Below, one piece after another: positions 46,734 through 58,586 of a DNA stretch of 64,000 bases. The notes under the pieces were generated by a model that was not told the origin of the DNA, searched no databases, and saw nothing but the letters and a program-made list of their open reading frames with translations. The translations under genes were made by a program, and so were the position numbers. Each line of letters begins with the position of its first letter. Positions within the stretch are counted from its first letter, which is position 1. The stretch is from Allodiplogaster sudhausi (taxonomy: Eukaryota; Nematoda; Chromadorea; Rhabditida; Diplogasteridae), in contig CALZFC010000001.1 in the NCBI GenBank assembly GCA_945643635.1, positions 5,037,501-5,101,500 on the forward strand, given 5' to 3'.

Positions 46734-48746
46734 AGTGAAACTATCACTCTAACGTCAATTAGGCTCGACGATAGAACATCCAGCGTTGAACTCTAATATT
46801 GAACATTGTCAACAAGTCAGAGCTACTGTGATCAAGAATGCCGGCACGGCTGCTTCTTCCTTTTCTTTATCATTGAGGAGATTTTTTATAAGGAAAATAG
46901 TTTCGTCTTGCAGAATCCGGCGCCTTTTCTTGCAGGCCATTTTTAATAGTCAGGGTTATATACTGTATCACGTAATAGTAAGGATCATTTATTGTTCGTT
47001 TGTACTTCATTACTTGTTTTGTACTTTATAGTTAGTTGTTCATGCTATACCATTCGCGATAATGTTTGCGCCGATTCCAGGCGATAAATTGAATAAATTG
47101 GACTGCACAAAAAATATTATTTTGTGTACATAATTCTTCTGCCAGTGATATTTTGACCGACTTGAATTAAAGAGCTAGACATACGAATACAGATTGTATA
47201 TATCGAAAAAGGCAATTTAAATTTTTTGTTAATAAGGATCAAATTGCTAAAGAAGAAAAAAAACCATTTAATTTTCAGATATATGTATGCATAGCATCTG
47301 CGTTTTGACCTATCCATTTAAGTATATAAAATGAGCCATTGATGCAAGATGTGTTTTTGCAATACAAAAGTAGCTTTTCAAAAAAAAAAATATGTATATA
47401 TACACTTCGATCGCATCAGCAGAATGTACATATGTACATGCTTATTATATGTGCATGCGTATTCATTCTTTCGTTGCGTCCTCGTTCATCGCATTGTTTC
47501 AAGTAAACTTAATTCCCTTTAGTTATGTTAGAGAATGTAGAAGTACGAGACGACAAATGAGGAGTCGTAACACTTTCTTTGTGATCGCAGAGGGAAAGAA
47601 TTAGCACTACTCAAGTTAACTATTAAAGTTCAAGTATCTAAACAAAGTGCTTATGAGACTGTTGAAAATAATATCAATGTTAATTATTATTTTTCTCTAC
47701 ACTGTATTGCTTAGGGATGACCGCCCACCATGAACACATTTATGACACTTCTGCACCAAAAATGCTCTTTTAACATGGATCTTTGAATATGACTCTCCGT
47801 TTTACGCCTTCCACAAACAATTGGAACCAAATTGCCACATATATGGCATATTTCTTTGCGTAGATATGTAATCACCTTTGGTAAGTAAACAACTTGTTTG
47901 CCATAACTTGACGTCGCAGTCGAGCTTAGCTTTTTCGAATCGAGTAAATGGTGGAAGTGCTTTCCACATCAGAATGTTAGCACATATATTTTGTATCTTC
48001 CGTTTAAAGACAAAATGTAGTGAGCTTCCGTATCTTATAAGGAAATAATATTGCATTCGGCAGTGAATTCGAAGAAGTGTTGCCTCGCTTCTTTAATTTG
48101 TTTTAGCGTAGAAGAATTCTGTCTGGTTGCTTGATTCCACAGCGTAGCATCGAAAATACAATTAGGTAAGTATAATACAAATCAGAGAGAGAGAGAGAGA
48201 ATGTGAGTATAAACAGATAAAGTTAGAGAAGTTCTAAATGAGAAAAGCATTTGGCGTTTAATGAGCGCGACTCTACTTATGGATATACATAAATACAAAT
48301 CATAATGATGTTATTAGAAGGGCTCTAATTTCAACGCAACATTCATAATTTTCTAGTCTAATCGAAAATTTCAGGCATGAAAAACATATTTTTCGTGTAG
48401 ACAATTCTTGTCTTATTAGGTTGTATGATTATTCCCTGCAGATATCATTGGAGTCTCCATTCGTCCTTACATCTGCCTCTTAAAAATGGCCAAATCTCTT
48501 CTTGCACTAACAGTATTGTCTGGCATTTCTGATTTCACCTGCAGAAGTAAATTACTAAAACGAGTACGCTAGTAGTTAATAGTAGTGATGAATACTTCTT
48601 AAAGTTAATTACGCGATGAATATGCATATATGTAGCCATCTAGAGTGGGATGTTTTATTCCTTGCTTTTCGTGATCAGTTACCTTTGCAAATGATCAAAT
48701 TTACAAAACTTCTGAGTACTTAATAAATCGTTTCGGAGAACCTGAG

Positions 48747-48750
<4 letters not shown>
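46734..48750. other. Long intergenic stretch without a supported gene
   Basis: About 2 kb of AT-rich DNA with TACATATGTA microsatellite words (46500-46650, 47390-47460), a short GA tract at 48185-48200 and scattered short frames. The 84-codon minus frame at 47802-48056 has no recognisable family or splice context. Confidence 0.6.

Positions 48751-48751
<1 letters not shown>

Positions 48752-48783
<32 letters not shown>
48752..48783. repeat. (TA)n microsatellite
   Basis: A perfect TA run just upstream of the Str-type pseudogene. A second run is at about 49418-49452, where MITE copy B inserted, consistent with a TA target preference. Confidence 0.95.
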
Positions 48784-48785
<2 letters not shown>

Positions 48786-49418
48786 GTATACTATCTTTCG
48801 TTGAAGCAAGAAGCAGATGCAGCTCGCAAGCCGTGCCACATACTGCGTTATTGCGACCGCGGCGCTTCTGCTGAACGGCGTCTTCCTGCGCTCCTTCTTT
48901 CTCAGCGTAGCCGACTCATCGGTGGCTACCGACGCTTTCTCGTTGTCGCCGCCATCTGCGACTGCCTCTACTCCGTGCCTCTTGCAGCGCTCTCACCGGT
49001 CTATAAAGCTTACGGATTCGATCTTGTTTATCATAAGAGCACCTCAAAATATCGTTAACTTTGCAAAAAAAAATTCGTCTACATACATACATACATATAA
49101 GAAGAAGTCAACAGGAAAGCTTGATTTTTTTTAATGTTGGGAATATTTTGTAACTGAACTATTTTATATATTTATGAAATATGCCTGGATATTTGCAGGT
49201 GCCCATGACTAGCGCATGCATGGTCGCTGCATCCACCAGCCCTCATCCTACAGACGTTCACCGCCTTGACGGAGCTTGGCTTCATTTTCAGCCATGTGCT
49301 CATCACTATCGGCTTTCTCTACAGATATGGCGTCGTCACAGGGTTGGGGTTTTTTTTTCAACTGACGACAATCTAACTCAATTTTCTTGCTTTTTTCATT
49401 GCCAATGCAAATAAAGTT

Positions 49419-49450
<32 letters not shown>

Positions 49451-49452
<2 letters not shown>

Positions 49453-49883
49453 CCGTATTTTCTCTATTAGTACCCCCCCCCTTTATTAGAACCCCCCCCC
49501 CCCTCTAATAGTACCCCCCTCTGAAAATGCCATTGAAAAATAGAACCCCTCCCTCTAGTAGAACACCCCTCCAATAGTACCCCCCCCCCCAACAGTCTAA
49601 TACCTCATCTCTAGAGGTACTTCGAACGGATCCTGGAGGCATGGGGTGCTCTTTCCAATGAACTGATGCCAAATTCATGATAAATCTGTTGTAAAACGGA
49701 TATTCCAGTGGTGATTCCATTGAATTCGGACAACTATTCTTCTTTTTTTGGGAATAAAATGTCGATATTAAACTTTTAGTATCTAACATTGAAAAATAGA
49801 ACCCCTCCCTCTAATAGTGCCCCCCTCTCGCAAGGGTATTGAAAAATAGAACCCCCGGGGGTACTAATAGAGAAAATACGGTA
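49451..49883. mobile_element. G-rich TA-flanked MITE, copy B
   Basis: Same element as at 32391-32826 in inverse orientation: starts TACCGTATTTTCTCTATTAG and ends AGAGAAAATACGGTA. It inserted into a TA microsatellite within an intron of the Str-type pseudogene. Subterminal C-run and GTACCCCC motifs mirror the G-runs of copy A. Confidence 0.88.
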
Positions 49884-50207
49884 TATTAAATATTATATGA
49901 ATATGTATATATAAATAAATATATAATACATATATAAAGATGAGCTGGATGAGAGAATGGCAACGCGCAACGGCCATTTATTGCATGGCCGCGTTTGCTG
50001 AGGCCGCGTGGGTAGTGCTCCTTCAATCCTCCTTGAGGATGAGCGACTACGAAAGAGCACTCGCCTCTTCAATCTTCCAGCTTGAGCCAACTGACCTGTT
50101 TATCGCCGGCATCGCTTACGAAAATGTCGGTTGGACCGCAAATATATTTCTACCGTATGCTAACGGGCAATTCTAAGACTATAGCCTTAGTTCGGGCTTA
50201 TAAAATG

Positions 50208-50392
50208 TTATACAAAAGAAGCAGAGTGTTGGCCGCTCGGTTTTTTTTCAAATTGTTTGGGAATGGAAGACATGGCGGGGACATTGCAGTTTACAGCATG
50301 TGCTGTAAACTGCAATGTCCCCGCCATGTCTTCCATTCCCAAACAATTTGAAAAAAGAACCGAGCGGCCAACACTCTGCTTCTTTTGTATAA
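50208..50392. mobile_element. 185-bp near-perfect palindrome in a pseudogene intron
   Basis: TTATACAAAAGAAGCAGAG at the left is mirrored by CTCTGCTTCTTTTGTATAA at the right, with the centre at ACAGCATGTGCTGT (50293-50306). The arms differ by about one or two bases in a T run. There is essentially no loop. It could be a tiny foldback element with TTA/TAA edges. Confidence 0.9.
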
Positions 50393-50973
50393 GATTTTCT
50401 GCATCGTCCCTCTTCTCGTCGTCGACTCTGCAATGGTCATCGTCGGCTATCGGATTGTTGAAGCCATTCAGCGGGATGCCTTGAGTGCCTCCACAAAGAG
50501 GATGCAACTACGAGCTCTTGTGCTTCTCGTTCTTCAGGCATGTTGTCCATATTGTGCATTTTGTTGCACAAGATGCGCATAACTTTACAGTGGCGTACAC
50601 GTACATATGTATTTATATTACATAAAGAACTTCCACAACTTTAAAGTATACTGTTGAAATCAACTTATTCACTTATTGTCATGCCAACTCTCTGAACGCT
50701 TGCTTCAGGCCGTCGTACCAATCGTCTGCTTTCTCATGCCATACCTGAGTTGTGTCTTGCCACTTCTGACGTCATTCAGCTCCGTCTCGGCCCTCTTCAT
50801 CAGCCTTCCGCCCGTGCTAAATCCAGTGATTGTCATCGCCTTCACGGCCGACTACCGAGACGCGCTGCGTGCGTGGCTCTGTTGTAAGCGGCAGCAGCAG
50901 CCCGACGATTACGTGAAGAGAGCAAACAAATCTCCGTCGTTTTTTACTTCAGCCGTCGCTCCATCGACGTAGA

Positions 50974-51417
50974 GAAATGCCATACATTCGTGCACGTCAT
51001 TGATAACATAAAATTACTTATAATTCTATCAGACAGCAGCTAACTGCACTTTTTAAATGGTAAGTTCAGTTGCATTCTCCCAATTTTTCACCCGAGAGGA
51101 CGACAGCTTGGAGAAAGATATCAACAAACATATATGTACTGCATGCATATTCTTAGCTCTGCTAAACCTAAATATAAGAAACAATCTTTTTTCTATATCT
51201 CTGTGATAACTTTTTATTTTGTTCATGGGAGATACATACATATACATACGACATGTTTTTCGTTAATCATCAGCACTAACGGTTCCAGTTTAATTTCTTG
51301 TACATATGTACATATGTATGTAGATGAGAAATTCCGCGAATATGTTTATGCTTATTTCCGACTTGCTCATTAAATTAAGTGAAATATATACATATGAGGT
51401 AATGCGATGACTAGCGT
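50974..51417. other. Spacer between Str-type pseudogene and dehydrogenase exons
   Basis: AT-rich with TACATATGTACATATG microsatellite words at about 51300. The genes on either side converge. No other feature seen. Confidence 0.55.
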
Positions 51418-51826
51418 CTATTTCTCGATGCTGGAAGAAAGGAGATTGTTGCGCAGCACGGCGCCTCCGTCGGCGACGACACGCTGGCCGACGATGAATT
51501 CGGACTTGCTGCGGTTTGCCAGGAACACGATCACTTGCGAAGAATCAGAGCCTAGTATCAATATTCTTTAAAAAAAATGAACCTTTATTATTCTTTTTGT
51601 TAGGTAACATCAAAATAGATTTAAATATTTCATTTTTCAGCCGTCTTTAATAGTCTTCCCAGTAAGGAATGATGCTTATACAAATACTTATACATTAGCG
51701 GCACCGGAGTGATACGTGGTTGAATAATTAGCATGATGAAGGAGAGGAGACCTTTCCGATATCATTCGGGGAGCCAGCGCGGCCGATCGGAGTCATATCT
51801 CTGTTAGAGCCCAGTGCATGGTAGAT
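51418..51826 (-). pseudogene. Short-chain dehydrogenase/reductase 3' exons
   Basis: The exon 51826-51762 reads MTPIGRAGSPNDIGK and the last exon (51551-51418) reads VIVFLANRSKSEFIVGQRVVADGG before TAG. This is the C-terminal segment of SDR-family oxidoreductases (GR-G-P-DI, then FLAS-x-S-x-x-I-x-GQ-x-x-x-DGG), NAD(P)H-dependent enzymes. The rest of the gene, including the cofactor-binding TGxxxGIG and the YxxxK catalytic motif, is missing. A LINE lies directly upstream from 51981. The two exons do not join in a consistent phase at the GT/AG sites I see, so this is likely a truncated remnant rather than a working gene. Confidence 0.65.
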
Positions 51827-51980
51827 CTGAAGGATCAATGATTAATTCTGCGGGTCGTCGTCATATGTTAACAATTAACAATTTATCGTTGTATCAGGCC
51901 GATTGTGGGATGAGCACAGGGATGTTATAGGCCGAACGTCAACTTCGTTGCGGGATATGAGTGAGAGGGAGAGAAAGTGG

Positions 51981-54296
51981 TCAGGAAAGATGGTCTCGCC
52001 AGCGAATGGATGGACGACCGGGCCTACGTCGATGAACTGCTTCGTAGGGGATCCAGTAGGTGGAGATGTAGGCCCACCGATTCTGTTCCATTTGGTCGAT
52101 CTTGATTGCCCAATCCATCTTCCTCTTGAATGCCATCTTGAGCCAATCCTTGATTCGTGTCCAGCGTCTCAGGTCCACATTCCTTATCCGATCTTGAAGG
52201 GTCACACCAAGCATCGCACGCTCCATTCTTCTTTGCGCTCTTTCTAACCTCTCGCGCCCACTTCTATCGAGGGTCCAACACTCTGATCCATACAAAACCA
52301 CGGGGGTAACGTAGGCTTCAAAGACTTTTCGACGTATCTTTAGCCGAAGCTTCTGATTTGTCAATATGTCGGACATTCTCGTAAAAGCGAGCCAACCCTT
52401 CTGAATGCGCCGAGTTAACTCCGAGCTGTCATCGAGCGGCATCGAGATCTGCACTCCGAGATAGACAAAGCTGTCGACAAAGCGATAGACTTCTTGGCCA
52501 ACCCGAAGGGGCTGATTGGTTGTCTTACACGATGTCATTAGCACAGTCTTGGAGTGGTTGATACTCAAACCGATCTCAGCTAGGGCGTCTCGTAAAATTG
52601 CAAGCATATCAGAGAGCTGCGAACGAAACCGTGTGATGAGCACGAGATCGTCGGCTATGCGGATACCCCTCCCTTCCCAATCAATCCGGTTCAGACAGCT
52701 TCTGAGAACAGCAGTGAAAAGACGCGGAGACAATGAGTCACCTTGTCTTACGCCGCGCTGAACGTTGATAGAAACTTTCTTGTCATTCACACGGACCAAT
52801 GTGGTAGAGGATTGGTACAGCCTCGCTAAGATCTTAATAAGCGTGGCATGGACACCTTGCTCAGCAAGCGCATTCCAGACAGCCTGCCACTCTACGCAGT
52901 CGAAAGCCTTACGACTATCAACAAATGCGGCATAGAGCGGTTGATTGAACTCCTTGGACTTCTCAACAATCTGTTTAATCGCATGGATATGGTCGAGAGT
53001 TGAGAAGCCTCTCCGGAAGCCTGCTTGAGTGGTCTCTTCAGCATTGTCGAGATCTCTTTCCATGCGTGCTAGCAGTACTCGAGTCATCACTTTCATGGTA
53101 CACTGAAGAAGTGAGATTGGCCGGAAGTTGATAACATCAGCCGGATCTCCCTTCTTGTATAGAAGAGTGACGAGAGCCTCCGACAGTTTCCTGGGAACTG
53201 GCTCACCATTCGACGCCATTAAGCAGGCGGCAAATCAGAGGAGCAACACGATCTCTTGCATGATAGATCATCTTCGGTGTCACTCCATCTGAACCCGGAG
53301 AGCCATTCTGACGGATTCGCATAATAGCTCGTACGACTTCGTCTTCCATGAATGGAAAGATTGGCTCCTGCGGTATGCTGTTCACAGGCAAGATGTTCAA
53401 GGTTGGCGAGTATAGCTCATTAAAGAACTCATTCACTTTCCTCTCCGTCTCGCTCTGCGAGCACCGCGAAGTCGCATCATACGTGAGTAACCGTTTACGG
53501 TAAACCTCGTTCTGGCGTCGGGATTTCACAACACTGTGTCCGTTCTGCACCGGTTGGAGAGCAATAAATTCCCTGCGCGAGGCATGGTCTTCATTTAAAC
53601 TCCGCCTAGCCTCTTTACAGAGGATAGAGAAAGCGATGAGTCCGTTTGGTGAAGTGTCAGCCTTGGCGATACGTCGCTGTTCGAAAAGCCGGCAAGTCTT
53701 CACAGAAATGCGCGACGGATCTACTGAGCACCGCACACAACCATTAGCTGCCGTCAGCGTTAGAGCGTGGATACTCTCGTATGCCTCCTCACTTGAATCG
53801 GGATCGACATCAGGGATAAGCCTCAGATTTGACCGATACAATTCGTGATCAAACACTCGTTGCACCTGACCCTTCACTGGCCTTTCCCTTCTGATAGACT
53901 TTACCCGAATTGTCAAGCGGAGGAGACGATGGTCAGAATTGAAATCAAAGCAGCTGACAACCCCACAGTCGGTCACTGGTAAGGAAGCTCGAGAGGCCGC
54001 AAAGTCGATTTGATTGTGTGTTTGTGCGTTTGGAGACCGCCAGGTCCACAAACGTTCCCTGCGCCTCCGAAAGAAGGTATTCCAAATCCGGAGACGCAGA
54101 CGGGTGCAAAATTCCACAAAAAGGCGACCTCTCTCATTTCCTGGACCTTTTGTAAAGGCGCCAACTACTGACTCATTCACACCGTCTCGAGCTACGCGTC
54201 CATTCAGATCCCCAATTAGAACAGGAGAGAAACCACGAGGAGCCTCACGTAATGCACGATCCGCAAGGTCCAGGCAGTCCTCATAGTTATTGATTT
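51981..54296 (-). pseudogene. RTE-type non-LTR retrotransposon (LINE), 5'-truncated
   Basis: The minus-strand frame starting near 54296 (PVLIGDLNGRVARDG) is the C-terminal half of an APE-type endonuclease: NTFFRRR, QIDFAAS and SDHRLLRLT. It shifts by one base near 53215 into the reverse-transcriptase frame (53219-51981): FRPISLLQ, AFVDSRKAFD, RQGDSLSPRLF, ADDLVLIT and, further on, YGSECWTL and WIPYEAVHRRRPGRPSIRW. The WxxRIKDWLKMAFKRK and RPRGRPxxRW-like tail is characteristic of the RTE clade. Intact elements copy themselves by target-primed reverse transcription. Defects: missing 5' end, a frameshift, and an apparent loss of about ten residues directly before ADD. The ORF ends shortly after IRWRDHLS. 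Confidence 0.85.
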
Positions 54297-55016
54297 TCCT
54301 ATGGCGGTCGTATCAAAACTGACAGATCCGCATTTTCCAACTTTTCGTGTTTGTTTTGCAGATTTCCCGTGGTAAAAACCCGCAAAAGGGTTTGCACGCG
54401 CGCGGCTTCGAACCCATGACATTAGACGTGCACAACCAAAATAACATTAAAAAAATAAATCATTTCTGGAAAATGTCAAAACCAATCTTAATGATTGACC
54501 TATCAACCGATAGCTATTTTTGCGCTCTATCGAAATAAATATAACCGCCAAAAAGCGTAAATTGACTGCAAGGCCAAATGAATGGCCAAAATATTCGAAC
54601 CCAAAAAAGTATGATCTACTTTTTTGGGTTCGAATATTTTGGCCATTTATTTGGAATTGCCGTCAATTTACACTTTTTGGCGGTTATATTTATTTCGATA
54701 GAGCGCAGAAATAACTATCGGTTGATAGGTCAACATTTAAGATTGGTTTTAGCATTTTCCAGAAATGAATTTTTTAATGTAATTTTGGCCCATTATTTGT
54801 GCACGTCGAATGTCATATGTCGCAGGTTCGAAGCCGCGTGCAAACCCTTTTGCGGGTTTTTACCACGGTAAATCTGCAAAACAAACATCGGTTCTGATCT
54901 TAGTGTGCTTCGTGGAGCAAAATGATGTATTGGATGAGTAAGAAACATTAAGATTGCACGAAAAGTTGGAAAATGCGGATCTGTCAGTTTTGAAGCGACC
55001 GCCATAGGAAAATCGA
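54289..55016. mobile_element. Palindromic element with tRNA-like B-box (arms about 320 bp)
   Basis: The left arm from ATTTTCCTATGGCGGTCG (about 54293) mirrors the right arm ending CGACCGCCATAGGAAAAT (55013). The centre is at AAAAAAGTATGATCTACTTTTTT-type sequence near 54604-54622. The right arm has an extra 80 bases at 54885-54960. Each arm carries GGTTCGAAGCC, a B-box-like word, followed by GTGCAAACCC. The LINE fragment ends exactly where this element begins. Confidence 0.85.
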
Positions 55017-56893
55017 TACTGTCATTGGTAGGGACTCCCAATCCAGATGTGATGGATGTATGTTGCAGAGAATTTTGTCGCGTACTGAATAGTACGATCC
55101 ACATTCTGTTCTCGCTGAAAACATTGAAAATACAGCGCTTCGAATAGTTTTAGGTCATTTTCTAATAATGGCTGAAAAATCGAAAAATGCGTATTTTTTC
55201 ATGGAATATGATATCTTTATGAAATTTTGACAGAGAATTTTAATGAAATAAAACGTGCTGAATCTAATGAAATGGTTCATTTCATGTTAGAACCAGAATT
55301 TAACTTCTTTTTCACGCATTCCTTGAATCCTACATATCCAAGGTACGCCTATTTGAGCCTAATATTTACCCCCTTCGGGACCTCTACGCGAAACGAAAAG
55401 AATATATGTTATACAGTTTTTAATGCTCTATATTTTGAGATATAACACCCACACACAAATGAGTATAAGGTACTTAACCGTCAAATTCAAATATTAAAAG
55501 TAATTTTTCGATGTGAAAATGAAATAGTTGACTGAAACACATCATTGCTGTTTTGTTTAGAATCCAACGGTGATGCCAATAAAAAAAGGAAAATTGAAAA
55601 ATATTGATGACAAAGAAAGTTATGTGTACTTAAACGTTTCCCTTACTTTTGCATGCCCAGGCAAGGAAAAATTTTTTATAGCAAATTTGACCTTCTAATT
55701 TTCTTTATAGTGCGCATAGGTATCCCTGATTAAATTTTGGATTGCCAAATCAAAAATTTCTACCCCGGGGCAGGCCCCCATGGAGGGCTGCGTGATCCTT
55801 ACAGAGAGGCTCTCTTAAAGCTTATAACAAAATATTGTGAAGTTGAAAGTTCATAGGAAGGGGTTCAGCTTGTAGCAAATTTCACGCTCTTTCTTTTGGT
55901 GTCTGTTTGGACGTGCGAAAATGATTATGAAGTACTGATTTATAGTGGCGCGCCGGGATAATCGATTAGGAAACTTCAGCGCATCCTAAGTTTCCAAACC
56001 CAAATAGTTAATTTGAAAGCTCTTTTCACGCTCTATACAGCTTTATAGGTTTGGTTCTGGTAAAATGAGAAACACGTTGTCTGAGCTCCCTCAAACTTAA
56101 AAGAGTATAAAAGATGGAAAGTTGAACATTTTCAGGTTTTTCTTCTTCCATGGTTTAGAGCAATGTCTTGGCTATTATATTGCTAATTTTAATCTCAATA
56201 TCTCAACAAAGTGCGTCGCAACGACCTCAGACGTGCATCCAACTCGCCTCCTAGTGCGGCGAGCCTAATAATTCAAGCCCTCATAACAAATGAACAAGGC
56301 ATTTTCCGATGCTTAGACCACTTCCAATCGATTCCGCGTATCAGAAAGTACCTATAAGGAACTTTTGAACAGAATCCAAGCCGGTCGACTTTGGCTATGT
56401 CCGCGGCCTCTTTGATTCATTTTGATTCTCTCGCAAATCGCGTCATATGATGCGATTTCAACTTTCTGCGCTTAGGTGCAGGAAATTGCACCCATTAGTG
56501 TCAATGGAAGCGCATTGAAATATGATTAGAGAATTTGTTGTTGATATCGCAAAACATCTTTTATAATATTTTTCGACTGAACAACTCGGCATAAGTTACG
56601 AGTCAAGTTTAAAAGTCGCCGCAATCCAAATCACTCGGTTCGTAGCAGCCGACTTCGCCTCGTGTGGCGTTGAGAAAGAAGTCGCAGTATGCCGACACTC
56701 TCGTATATGCGGCTTCAACAGAGTAATATAGTATGGAAATTAAACAATCTATTTCCTTGCGGAAGAATTTGCATAAGGGTATATTAAAAATACTTGAGAT
56801 CTACAAGGTTACTGAATGCTGAATACCATTGGAATCTTGTGCATACATACATATACAGTTTGTACTTCGAAATGTAAGATGGTGTGATGCAAT
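55009..56893. repeat. Segmental duplication, copy 1 (copy 2: 58587-60480)
   Basis: The two copies are colinear with a constant offset of 3578 bases (for example GTCATTGGTAGGGACTCCC at 55021 and 58599, TATAGTGGCGCGCCGGG at 55941 and 59519) and differ at only scattered bases, so the event is recent. Homology continues beyond the MITE at 57327-57440 against 60482-60590. The unit includes the last exon of a trypsin-like gene near its right end. The rest has no recognised gene. Confidence 0.92.
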
Positions 56894-57836
56894 TACCGTA
56901 TTTTCTCTATTAGTTCCCCCGGGGGTACTATTTTCCAATAGCCCTGCAAGAGGGGGCACTATTAGAGGGGGGGGGGTTCTATTAGAAGGAGGGTTACTAT
57001 TTTTCAATGTGATTGACTAAAAGTTTGATAACAACATTTTATTCACAAAAACGAAGAATTATAGCTCTACTGCAATGGAATCATCACTGGAATATCCGTT
57101 TTACCGTAGATTTTGAATCAATTTGAAATCAGTTCGTTGGGAAGAGCATCCCATACCTCAAGCATATATATATTAGACAATAAGATAAAAGCCACTATTG
57201 GAGGAGGAGAGGGGGCCCTTTTAGAGGGAGGGGTACTATTTTTCAATACCCTTGCGAGAGGGGGGCTCTATTAGAGGGGGTAGGGGTTCTAATAGAGGAA
57301 GGGGCACTAATAGAGAAAATACGGTAGTTACTCAATTCTTGTGATTTTTTGAGACTTTGATTTTTGCGAGAAATACCCAACACTACAAATTCCATGCAGT
57401 TACATATGTACATACCTTATGGTTAAACATATGTATGTATGTAACTTTCTGCCACAAAAAAGGAAGGACGTACCGTTACCACCGCACGTGTCGATTATGG
57501 TACCATACGCAATGACGCCGTACTGGTAATACAAATCGTTGCTCGAGCGCACTATGAGTGGTCCGCCATCATCTCCCTTGAATGCGAGAGAGACCGATTA
57601 GACATCGAATAGGAAGAGACCAAGAGAAATACAGACATGGAGAGAGTAGAAATAGAAGAAAATGGTTTACGGGGCATGCGCCGATTCCATCGCCTTTCGC
57701 GCACAGAACTCTCTGCGGGTTGAAAACGTCGAAAAATTTGAAATCCTCCTCGCACTTCTCCTTCGGCACCATCTTTACTTTTGCAATTTGCAGATGACCA
57801 TAATTGTCGTTCGCTCTAACGGGCACTCCAATGAAG
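56609..57836 (-). pseudogene. Trypsin-like serine protease homologue, 3' half, catalytic Ser replaced by Asp
   Basis: Three exons: about 57836-57671 (DNYGHLQIAKVKMVPKEKC, VLCAKGDGIGACP), 57576-57474 (GDDGGPLIVRSSND, YQYGVIAYGTIIDTCGGNG) and 56712-56609 (AAYTRVSAYCDFFLNAT, ending DLDCGDF). They match the second half of chymotrypsin-fold proteases: the GDSGGP region, the G-S/A-x-G strand and the C-terminal helix (YTRVSxYxDFF). The serine of GDSGGP is Asp (codon GAT), so the copy cannot hydrolyse peptides by the usual mechanism. The first half, with His and Asp of the triad, is not found; sequence at 57840-58217 is unrelated. A MITE sits in the last intron. Secreted serine-protease homologues of this kind exist in nematodes. 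It is either a truncated pseudogene or a gene whose 5' half was displaced. Confidence 0.7.
56894..57326. mobile_element. G-rich TA-flanked MITE, copy C, with empty paralogous site
   Basis: Same family as 32391-32826. It splits GATGCAATTA-G(T/C)TACTCAA, while the duplicate locus at 60473-60490 has the uninterrupted GATGCAATTAGCTACTCAA. This shows directly that insertion duplicated a TA and that the element arrived after the segmental duplication, or was lost from the other copy. Confidence 0.92.
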
Positions 57837-57839
57837 TCA

Positions 57840-58217
57840 TCGATTTTTAAATAATATATATAATCTATTCGCTAATTTTAGGTAACCTACAAAATAAATC
57901 CCCAACAGGCTATGTTCTGTTTTACTGTAGCCGACAGAAGAAACATACATAGAAGTGTGAGGTCTAACAATTTATAAAACTATATTACCTTTTATATAGT
58001 TTTGCTCAGTATTTGAAAGCAGTGAGTGTGTTCTATTTGAAAAATTTTGTCTTATATTTCGAGTCATGTTCGTTTTGCTAGTTAATTAAATAAAATACAG
58101 TGTGCAACGAACCCCTGCTCCCTCATCCGGCAATGAGACCAACAACATCCTTATTCTTGCATCCGAAAAGTTGACTATCATTAGAAGCCAAGTAAATCAC
58201 TCTGACATGCTCATTCA
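57840..58217. other. Junction region between protease exons and repeat
   Basis: AT-rich sequence with no counterpart among the repeats in the window and no recognised exon. It marks the breakpoint where the 5' half of the protease gene would be expected. Confidence 0.5.
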
Positions 58218-58586
58218 GGCCCACACACAAATGAGTATAAGGTACTTAACCGTCAAATTCAAATATTAAAAGTAATTTTTCGATGTGAAAATGAAATAGT
58301 TGACTGAAACACATCATTGCTGTTTTGTTTAGAATCCAACGGTGATGCCAATAAAAAAAGGAAAATTGAAAAATATTGATGACAAAGAAAGTTATGTGTA
58401 CTTAAACGTTTCCCTTACTTTTGCATGCCCAGGCAAGGAAAAATTTTTTATAGCAAATTTGACCTTCTAATTTTCTTTATAGTGCGCATAGGTATCACGC
58501 ATTCCTTGAATCCTACATATCCAAGGTACGCCTATTTGAGCCTAATATTTACCCCCTTCGGGACCTCTACGCGAAAATCGACATTG
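58218..58586. repeat. Third partial copies of two blocks of the duplicated unit
   Basis: 58218-58495 repeats 55448-55725 (ACACACAAATGAGTATAAGG through TGCGCATAGGTATC). It is followed immediately by the block CGCATTCCTTGAATCCTACA that lies earlier in the unit (55316). Partial units joined in scrambled order suggest slippage or recombination at the start of copy 2. Confidence 0.85.

Larger units (their letters stand above)
48817..50973 (+). pseudogene. Str-type chemoreceptor pseudogene
   Basis: TM1 (MQLASRATYCVIATAALLLN) starts at 48817, but the following TM2 block (LIGGYRRFLVVAAICDCLYS) is in another frame, so a frameshift lies near 48900. The TM3 exon (from 49198) also changes frame before ALILQTFTALTELGFIFSH and FLYRYGVVTG. 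Exon 3 (from about 49940) reads ATAIYCMAAFAEAAWVVLL. A later exon to 50537 has AMVIVGYRIVEAIQRDAL and LSASTKRMQLRALVLLVLQ. The last exon (50709-50973) has PIVCFLMPYLSCVLPLL and LPPVLNPVIVIAFTADYRDA. The layout and the PV-VI-F-xxYR ending are Str-like. The donor after VLQ reads GC instead of GT. MITE copy B sits in intron 2 and a 185-bp palindrome in intron 3. It is more distant from the 24-34 kb cluster than those copies are from each other. Confidence 0.75.

Noticed and set aside
47802..48056. 84-codon minus-strand frame
   Set aside because: No family resemblance, no splice partners and unremarkable length for AT-rich intergenic DNA.
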